NCBI GenBank assembly: GCA_013214355.1
Contig: JABSSL010000037.1
Location: 1 to 47,624 of the forward strand
DNA length: 47,624 nt
Direction of reading: 5' to 3'
DNA from: Saprospiraceae bacterium
GTDB lineage: Bacteria > Bacteroidota > Bacteroidia > Chitinophagales > Saprospiraceae
In this document: positions 42,519-47,624 of the stretch, piece after piece
How positions within the stretch are numbered: the first letter of the stretch is position 1
How the letters are laid out: every line of letters starts with the position of its first letter
Notes under the pieces: model-generated
What the model was told of the DNA's origin: nothing
Seen by the model: only the letters and a program-made list of their open reading frames with translations
The model's database searches: none
Made by a program: the position numbers and the translations under genes

Positions 42519-43619
42519 TTATACATCAAAGGTGACTTCTAGTTCATCGCTGGTGGGGTGTGCCTGACAAGTCAGGATATAACCGTCGGCGATCTCATCG
42601 TCATCTAAGGCATAGCAGACATCCATTTTAACGGAACCCTTAGTTACTTTAGCCATGCAGGTAGAACAGGCTCCTGATGTGCAGGAGTAAGGAGGATCAT
42701 GTTTGGCCGCCAACATTACATCAAGCACTGTTTTACCTTCAGGAACAGCCAATTCGATTGTTTGACCGTTGAGGTGGACAGTTAGTTGAGCTCCATCAGT
42801 CCCCTTTATTTTGTCTTCTTCTTTTGGAGCGGCTGTGGTGAAACGCTCGGTATGAATATTACCCTTATCGATTCCTCGATTAGACAGGGTGTTTTCCACA
42901 ACATCAATCATTTCTCCAGGGCCACAGATAAAATATTCCACCTCTTTACCTGCAGGAGGATTTTTAGCTAGGAAAGTAGCAACTTGTTGGGCATCAATTC
43001 TCCCCACTAAACCCTGCCAACTCATGGTGCCTTTTGACAATAGGCCAAGTACTCCCTTGCCTTTTTGCTTTTTGGGTTGACTAAGTATGTGTGTAACTGC
43101 TAGCTGTCCAGCATAACGCTTTTCCAATTGTCCTAGCTCCTCGTGGTAGATGATACTCTCTTCCGTGCGATTGCCATAAAGCAAGTAGATATTGCTCTTG
43201 GGCTCCTTTTCAACAATAGTACGAGCGATAGACATCAAGGGGGTGATTCCACTACCTGCGCCAAAAAGGTAATACGTTTTCTTATTTTCTTCTGATAATG
43301 GCGTGAAGAATCTGCCATCTGGTGGCATCACTTCAATCACATCCCCACCTTTTACATTGCTGTTGATGTGCGTGGATACTAGCCCTCCTTGGACCTTTTT
43401 TACGGTAACAGAAATATCCGGGTCGATTGGACTACTGCACATGGAGTAGGAGCGACGGACTTCTTCTCCCTTTAATGTAAACTTCAATGTAAGATATTGC
43501 CCTTGCGTATACTTAAAGGTGTCTTTTAGGTCGGCAGGTATATCAAAAGTGAGTGTTACAGCATCCTCAGTTTCGTTTCGTACGCTCTTCACACTCAAAG
43601 AATAAAAGTTATGATCCAT
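42519..43619 (-). CDS. PaaE-type reductase (FAD/NAD domains with plant-type ferredoxin)
   Basis: A 366-residue electron-transfer protein. FAD-binding barrel (about 1-105; KYTQGQYLTLKF, RRSYSMCSSP), NAD(P)-binding domain (about 110-235; YYLFGAGSGITPLMSIA, YFICGPGEM), and a C-terminal [2Fe-2S] ferredoxin domain (about 275-366) with CTSGACSTC and a final Cys in TCQAHP. It feeds electrons from NAD(P)H to an oxygenase, as PaaE does in the phenylacetyl-CoA epoxidase. No Paa genes are here. The divergent AlkB gene, 186 bp away, is the likely partner. Confidence 0.9.
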   Translation of the reverse strand: MDHNFYSLSVKSVRNETEDAVTLTFDIPADLKDTFKYTQGQYLTLKFTLKGEEVRRSYSMCSSPIDPDISVTVKKVQGGLVSTHINSNVKGGDVIEVMPPDGRFFTPLSEENKKTYYLFGAGSGITPLMSIARTIVEKEPKSNIYLLYGNRTEESIIYHEELGQLEKRYAGQLAVTHILSQPKKQKGKGVLGLLSKGTMSWQGLVGRIDAQQVATFLAKNPPAGKEVEYFICGPGEMIDVVENTLSNRGIDKGNIHTERFTTAAPKEEDKIKGTDGAQLTVHLNGQTIELAVPEGKTVLDVMLAAKHDPPYSCTSGACSTCMAKVTKGSVKMDVCYALDDDEIADGYILTCQAHPTSDELEVTFDV

Positions 43620-43678
43620 TTCTCTATCGTGTTTTCTGATCTAGGAACATGCACTTAACAGTCACATTTTAGCTATTG

Positions 43679-43735
43679 TTTATCCAAAATGGATAAAGGC
43701 GCGACTTCAAGCGTTTTTGAATGCGTGCAAATGTA
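43679..43735. promoter_or_regulatory. divergent control region of the reductase/AlkB pair
   Basis: An inverted repeat TTTATCC/GGATAAA (43679-43697, 5-nt spacer) and, on the minus strand, an exact -7 element TACATTTG (43735-43728). The latter should start transcription of the reductase near 43721. The repeat then lies just inside its 5' leader. Only a weak -33 element is seen, and no clear promoter for the AlkB gene. Confidence 0.35.
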
Positions 43736-43805
43736 CGTAATTGCTATTGTTTCTGTATATTACATGCGCCTATTTGGCAAATATGGAACCTAAAAAAGAA
43801 CGATC

Positions 43806-44849
43806 ATGTGGAAGGATAGCAAGTACCTAATCGCTTACCTTGCACCACTAGCTGGTTATCTCGGATTATACTATGGCGGATGGTGGTCATTGGGGAGCAT
43901 TTACGTTGGATTTGTAGCCATACCCATTCTAGAAACCTTCTTGCCCGGAACACCTGAGAATCTCACCCCTGAAGAGGAATCCACTAAGCTTAGCAATCGT
44001 TTTTTTGATCTACTTCTATACCTGAATATCCCTATTCTCTGGGGGTTAGTAGCCTATTACTTTTATATTCTTGGAAGCAGGCCATTGGAGACCTATGAGG
44101 TAGTCTGTATGACTCTAAATGTTGGCCTTGTGGTGGGTACGATAGGGATTAATGTAGGGCATGAGCTAGGGCATCGGAATAATAAGACTGAGCAATTTTT
44201 GTCCAAATTTCTATTGCTTTCTGCTCTTTATATGCACTTTTTTATTGAACACAACCGAGGGCATCATAAGAATGTGGCTACGCCTGAAGATCCAGCATCT
44301 GCTCGTAGAGGAGAAATGATCTATGCCTTTTGGATCCGTTCGGTAATAGGGGGGTATCTCAATGCTTGGAAGCTAGAACGAAATAGGCTTCAAAAGATAG
44401 GCGTTTCAGCAATTAGTTGGCAAAATGAAATGTTGAGATTTCAATTGATCCAATTGGCTTATCTACTCAGTATTGGTTTGCTTTTAGGGTGGAATATGAT
44501 CGGTTACGCGATTGGTATCGCAGTAGTTGGTTTTCTGATGTTGGAAAGCGTAAATTACATAGAGCATTATGGTTTGCAAAGAGACAAGCTGCCTTCTGGC
44601 CGTTACGAACCAGTACAGCCTCATCATTCCTGGAACTCAGATCATGAACTGGGTAGAATTTTCTTGTATGAATTAACTCGCCATTCAGATCACCACTTCA
44701 AAGCAAGTAGAAAGTATCAAGTATTGCGGCATTTTGAAGAGAGTCCACAACTGCCTATGGGCTATCCCGTAGCTATCCTCATGTCTTTCGTACCTCCGTT
44801 GTGGTTTTCGGTAATGAATAAGAGAGTAGAGGTAAGCCCCAGCTTTTAA
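43806..44849 (+). CDS. AlkB-type membrane hydroxylase (alkane 1-monooxygenase family)
   Basis: A 347-residue integral-membrane di-iron protein with about six helices. The AlkB histidine boxes are complete: HELGH (119-123), HNRGHH (149-154) and RHSDHH near 300, plus NYIEHYG and HSWNSDH. It should hydroxylate a terminal methyl group of an alkane, fatty acid or related chain. No rubredoxin gene lies nearby. The divergent PaaE-type reductase, with its own ferredoxin, may supply electrons instead. fadD, 21 kb away, could act on the products. Confidence 0.88.
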   Translation: MWKDSKYLIAYLAPLAGYLGLYYGGWWSLGSIYVGFVAIPILETFLPGTPENLTPEEESTKLSNRFFDLLLYLNIPILWGLVAYYFYILGSRPLETYEVVCMTLNVGLVVGTIGINVGHELGHRNNKTEQFLSKFLLLSALYMHFFIEHNRGHHKNVATPEDPASARRGEMIYAFWIRSVIGGYLNAWKLERNRLQKIGVSAISWQNEMLRFQLIQLAYLLSIGLLLGWNMIGYAIGIAVVGFLMLESVNYIEHYGLQRDKLPSGRYEPVQPHHSWNSDHELGRIFLYELTRHSDHHFKASRKYQVLRHFEESPQLPMGYPVAILMSFVPPLWFSVMNKRVEVSPSF

Positions 44850-45020
44850 TTGGGTTTACATTTTAGTTACAGGACTTTTCCTGCCATTTCATGAACCTCT
44901 TCAAGCCTTCACGGGTTGACTAAGGGATTTACTCCTATCTACCTTGGAATGACCAAATGAAATCCTAGAGCACTGATAATTGTTTGCCCTTTTTCTATAC
45001 GATCAATTAAATTATTAAAA

Positions 45021-45503
45021 ATGGAATTGAATATTAACGGAAAAACGGTCAATGTTGACGTTGAAGAGACCATGCCATTGCTATGGGTGCTTCGAGACGA
45101 ACTTAACATGACCGGAACCAAATACGGCTGTGGTGTCTCTGCCTGTGGTGCTTGTTCGGTGATGTTAGATGGTGTGGCTACCAGAACGTGCATCCTTCCC
45201 GTTGCGGCGGCGGCTGGAAAATCGATCAAAACCATCGAAGGTGTATCAAATGATGGAACCCAACTTTCTGCTGTACAGCGTGCTTGGATTGAGCATCAGG
45301 TTCCGCAATGCGGCTATTGTCAGTCTGGGATGATCATTGCAGCTGAAGCTCTCCTGGATCAGAACCCAGATCCTTCTGATGAAGATATCGATAAGGCCAT
45401 GACCAACATTTGCCGTTGTGGTACTTATCAAAGAGTACGTGCTGCCATCAAATCGGCAGCCAAATTGAGAGCCGGAGAAAATTCACTATTAAGTAGCCTA
45501 TAA
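45021..45503 (+). CDS. (2Fe-2S)-binding small subunit of a molybdenum hydroxylase (IorA-like)
   Basis: A 160-residue iron-sulfur subunit. The first [2Fe-2S] site has Cys37, Cys42, Cys45 and Cys57 ([11 protein letters not shown] and RTC), plant-ferredoxin type. The second, alpha-helical site has Cys97 and Cys100 (CGYC) and Cys131, Cys133 (CRC). This is the standard small subunit of isoquinoline-1-oxidoreductase or aldehyde-type molybdenum hydroxylases. It is followed 10 bp later by the large subunit gene, in the same operon. The real substrate cannot be told. Confidence 0.93.
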   Translation: MELNINGKTVNVDVEETMPLLWVLRDELNMTGTKYGCGVSACGACSVMLDGVATRTCILPVAAAAGKSIKTIEGVSNDGTQLSAVQRAWIEHQVPQCGYCQSGMIIAAEALLDQNPDPSDEDIDKAMTNICRCGTYQRVRAAIKSAAKLRAGENSLLSSL

Positions 45504-45513
45504 ATTTCCAATA

Positions 45514-47624
45514 ATGACAGAAGAGAATAGCAAACGGAAAAAATGGAGCCGCCGGGCTTTTATCATTACTGGAGGCTTGGCAGGCACTGGCTTAGTTGTA
45601 GGCGTTGCTGGAATGATGCACGTCAATAAAGCCATCAAAAAATATTCGGGGACTGGTATGGGAGAAGGTGCTTCCATGAATGCTTGGATCACCATAGCTT
45701 CAGATAATACCGTAACCTTAGCCATCCCTAGAGCCGAAATGGGACAAGGTGTTTATACTTCCTTGCCACAGCTGATTGCCGAAGAATTGGAGATAGACAT
45801 GAATAGCATTAAGGTCATTCATCCACAGCCAGAGCGACCCTATGCCAATACGTTTATGTTGACTCAAAAAGAACCCAATGCCTTTAAGGGATATTCCCTA
45901 ATGGAAAAGGTGTTCGCCTACATCGGCATTGTCGGTACGGGAGGGAGTACTTCCATCCCTGATGGGTTTAATAACATGAGATATGCGGGTGCAACAGCTC
46001 GCGAAATGTTGAAGAAAGCAGCGGCAGATCAGTGGGGTGTTTCGGTGTCTTCTTGTAAGGCTGAAAATGGTTACATCATTAATGACAAGAATGAACGACT
46101 TTCCTATGGTGAGCTGGCTGATGCGGCTTCAAAAATCAAAATCAAGAACCTTCCTGAATTAAAGAAGAAGGAGGATTGGACGAAAATCCGTAAGCCTGTC
46201 CAGCGGCTGGACATTCCCGAAAAGGTGACGGGCGATGCTGAATTTAGTCTTGATGTTCGCTTGAATAATATGTTATATGCTGCCATGCGGCACCCAGCTA
46301 CGGTCGGGGGGAAGATCACGGGCATCAACAAACAGTCGGATATTGAAGGAATGAAGGGGGTGAAAAAGGTGGTCCTGACAGATTTCGGTGCGGCAGTTAT
46401 TGCCGATAATACTTGGAGAGCCAAGAATGCTGCTCTAGCCCTAGATCTTGCCGAGGATGACAGGGGTAATTCCTCCATATCCTCAGAAAGTATCCATCAA
46501 CAATTAACCGATATCCTGAAAGCGAAGCCCATCGCAACCCCGGAAGATGAAGGGGATGTAGATGGTGCTTTAAGTGCAGGTGGGAAGACGATCGAAGCGC
46601 GCTATGATGTACCTTATTTGGCTCATGCTACGATGGAGCCATTAAACTGTACTGTATTGGTTGAGGAGGATCAAGCGCAAGTTTGGGTAGGACATCAGGC
46701 TTCTTTCGTAGTGAGAAATGCGGTCAATGAAGTTCTCGGTACAGATAAGGATAAGATCATTGTTCATACGACTTACTTGGGGGGTGGTTTTGGCCGAAGA
46801 GGGGAACCTGACTTCGTGAAGAAGGCGGCTGCGGTAGCCCAGCTAATGCCTGGCACGCCAATCCAAACCGTCTTTACAAGAGAAGAGGATATGCGGAACG
46901 ATATGTACCGACCAGCAGTGGCTAGTCAATTTAAAGCAGCAGTAAATGACAAAGGAGAGATTGAAGCTTGGGATAACATGATCGCTCTGCAATCTGTAAG
47001 CCATAGTTCAATGACGCGTCTGATGCCTTCGATGGCGGTTAAGCCGGAGGACGATGAAGCTACTACAGAAGGAGCCATGCATTTGCCATATGATATGAGT
47101 AGTCGTCGCGTAGCTTTTGGGCAGTTAGATCTTCCGATTGAGGTGGGATTCTGGAGAAGTGTGGGTAGCTCTCAGAACGCGTTTTTTACCGAATGTTTCA
47201 TGGATGAATGTGCAGAAGCGGCGGGACAGGATCCGTTTGAGTTCCGCCGAGCTAAGCTAGGTGGACATCCTCGTTTCAAAGCTGTGCTGGAGAAGGTCGC
47301 AGAAATGAGTAATTGGAACACGCCACTTCCGGAGAATAAATTCCGGGGAATTGCTTTACATAAATCCTTTGGTTCTATCGTAGGAGAAGTAGCTGAGATT
47401 ACTAAAGTCAGTGATAAGGAGTTCTCTATCGATAAGTACTATTGTGCTATCGACTGCGGAGAACATGTGAACCCAAATACCATCGAAGCACAAATGCAAG
47501 GTGGAATTATCTTTGGGTTGTCGGCAGCTCTTTACGGTGAGATTACCTGGAACAATGGACAAGTTGAGCAATACAACTTCCCACAATATGATATGGTCCG
47601 CATGAATGTATCTCCGATTGTGGA
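45514..47624 (+). CDS. molybdopterin-binding large subunit (IorB-like), incomplete at window end
   Basis: The reading frame starts at 45514 and is still open at the window end, 703 codons seen. The N-terminus has a twin-arginine signal (SRRAFIITGG with Arg13-Arg14 and a hydrophobic stretch), so the enzyme is exported folded. PRAEMGQGVYTSLPQLIAEE and YLGGGFGRRGEPDF (Moco-binding loop) are typical of the xanthine-oxidase/isoquinoline-oxidoreductase beta subunit. The IorA-type iron-sulfur subunit upstream has no signal and must be carried along by the Tat partner. Electron acceptor and substrate are unknown. Confidence 0.9.
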   Translation, partial: MTEENSKRKKWSRRAFIITGGLAGTGLVVGVAGMMHVNKAIKKYSGTGMGEGASMNAWITIASDNTVTLAIPRAEMGQGVYTSLPQLIAEELEIDMNSIKVIHPQPERPYANTFMLTQKEPNAFKGYSLMEKVFAYIGIVGTGGSTSIPDGFNNMRYAGATAREMLKKAAADQWGVSVSSCKAENGYIINDKNERLSYGELADAASKIKIKNLPELKKKEDWTKIRKPVQRLDIPEKVTGDAEFSLDVRLNNMLYAAMRHPATVGGKITGINKQSDIEGMKGVKKVVLTDFGAAVIADNTWRAKNAALALDLAEDDRGNSSISSESIHQQLTDILKAKPIATPEDEGDVDGALSAGGKTIEARYDVPYLAHATMEPLNCTVLVEEDQAQVWVGHQASFVVRNAVNEVLGTDKDKIIVHTTYLGGGFGRRGEPDFVKKAAAVAQLMPGTPIQTVFTREEDMRNDMYRPAVASQFKAAVNDKGEIEAWDNMIALQSVSHSSMTRLMPSMAVKPEDDEATTEGAMHLPYDMSSRRVAFGQLDLPIEVGFWRSVGSSQNAFFTECFMDECAEAAGQDPFEFRRAKLGGHPRFKAVLEKVAEMSNWNTPLPENKFRGIALHKSFGSIVGEVAEITKVSDKEFSIDKYYCAIDCGEHVNPNTIEAQMQGGIIFGLSAALYGEITWNNGQVEQYNFPQYDMVRMNVSPIV

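Noticed and set aside
1-47624. tRNA, rRNA and CRISPR arrays
   Set aside because: None recognised on either strand by reading. Single TTCGAA-like matches lie inside coding genes.

Overview
The window reads as chromosomal DNA of a member of the Bacteroidota, most likely an aerobic, Saprospiria-like free-living or marine lineage. Evidence: two promoters of the Bacteroidota type (TTTG or ATTG, about 20 nt, then TAnnTTTG) upstream of rpsA and purF; almost no Shine-Dalgarno sequences; the long form of PurF; a fused alpha/beta 2-oxoacid dehydrogenase E1; a LytS/LytTR two-component pair; many lipoprotein signals; a mevalonate kinase-like GHMP kinase; and PD40-OmpA and PVC/ThuA-type envelope proteins. 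The species cannot be named from the sequence. No rRNA, tRNA or CRISPR was seen.

Layout. 0-4.3 kb is the accessory-looking part: the tail of an IS3-family transposase at the left edge, small unknown genes, an orphan Imm35/YrhB-like immunity gene and two long intergenic hairpins, around an amidohydrolase and a PQQ-type sugar dehydrogenase. 4.4-13 kb holds an M23 peptidase, a REP-like inverted hairpin pair, a long-form purF preceded by a promoter and a structured leader or sRNA, a TPR-VWA protein, endonuclease V, a conserved unknown and a sodium:solute symporter. 13.1-16.9 kb carries a redox locus (two small membrane proteins, a ferric-reductase/Rieske fusion and a Cys/His-motif membrane protein), split by a Crp/Fnr regulator and a DoxX-like gene. 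16.9-23.7 kb holds a secreted hydrolase, a lipoprotein, an acidic helical protein, a LytS/LytTR pair, a VTT membrane protein and fadD.

23.7-31 kb is housekeeping: rpsA with a very long acidic repeat N-terminus, a strong promoter and a textbook terminator; a CYTH protein coupled to the GHMP kinase; a Dabb lipoprotein; and a branched-chain-type E1. 31-39.7 kb looks like a catabolic island, all on the minus strand except a DinB gene: Tm-1-like and PEP-hydrolase-like genes (the two halves of plant Tm-1), a giant PVC/cupredoxin/ThuA lipoprotein, and an enolase-superfamily epimerase with a DUF1611 partner (DgcA/DgcN-like D-glutamate handling). A hairpin-rich 455-bp gap precedes the DinB gene.

39.9-47.6 kb has a PD40-coiled coil-OmpA protein, a PaaE-type FAD/NAD/[2Fe-2S] reductase divergent from an AlkB-type membrane hydroxylase, and the start of a two-subunit molybdenum hydroxylase (IorAB-like) that runs off the right edge. 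With fadD and the E1 fusion, this suggests oxidation of hydrocarbons, fatty acids and amino acids.

The strongest candidates for undescribed biology are the purF leader RNA, the redox locus with its Cys/His protein, the AlkB-reductase pair, the hairpin cluster at 33.3-33.5 kb, and the Tm-1/PVC/Dgc island.
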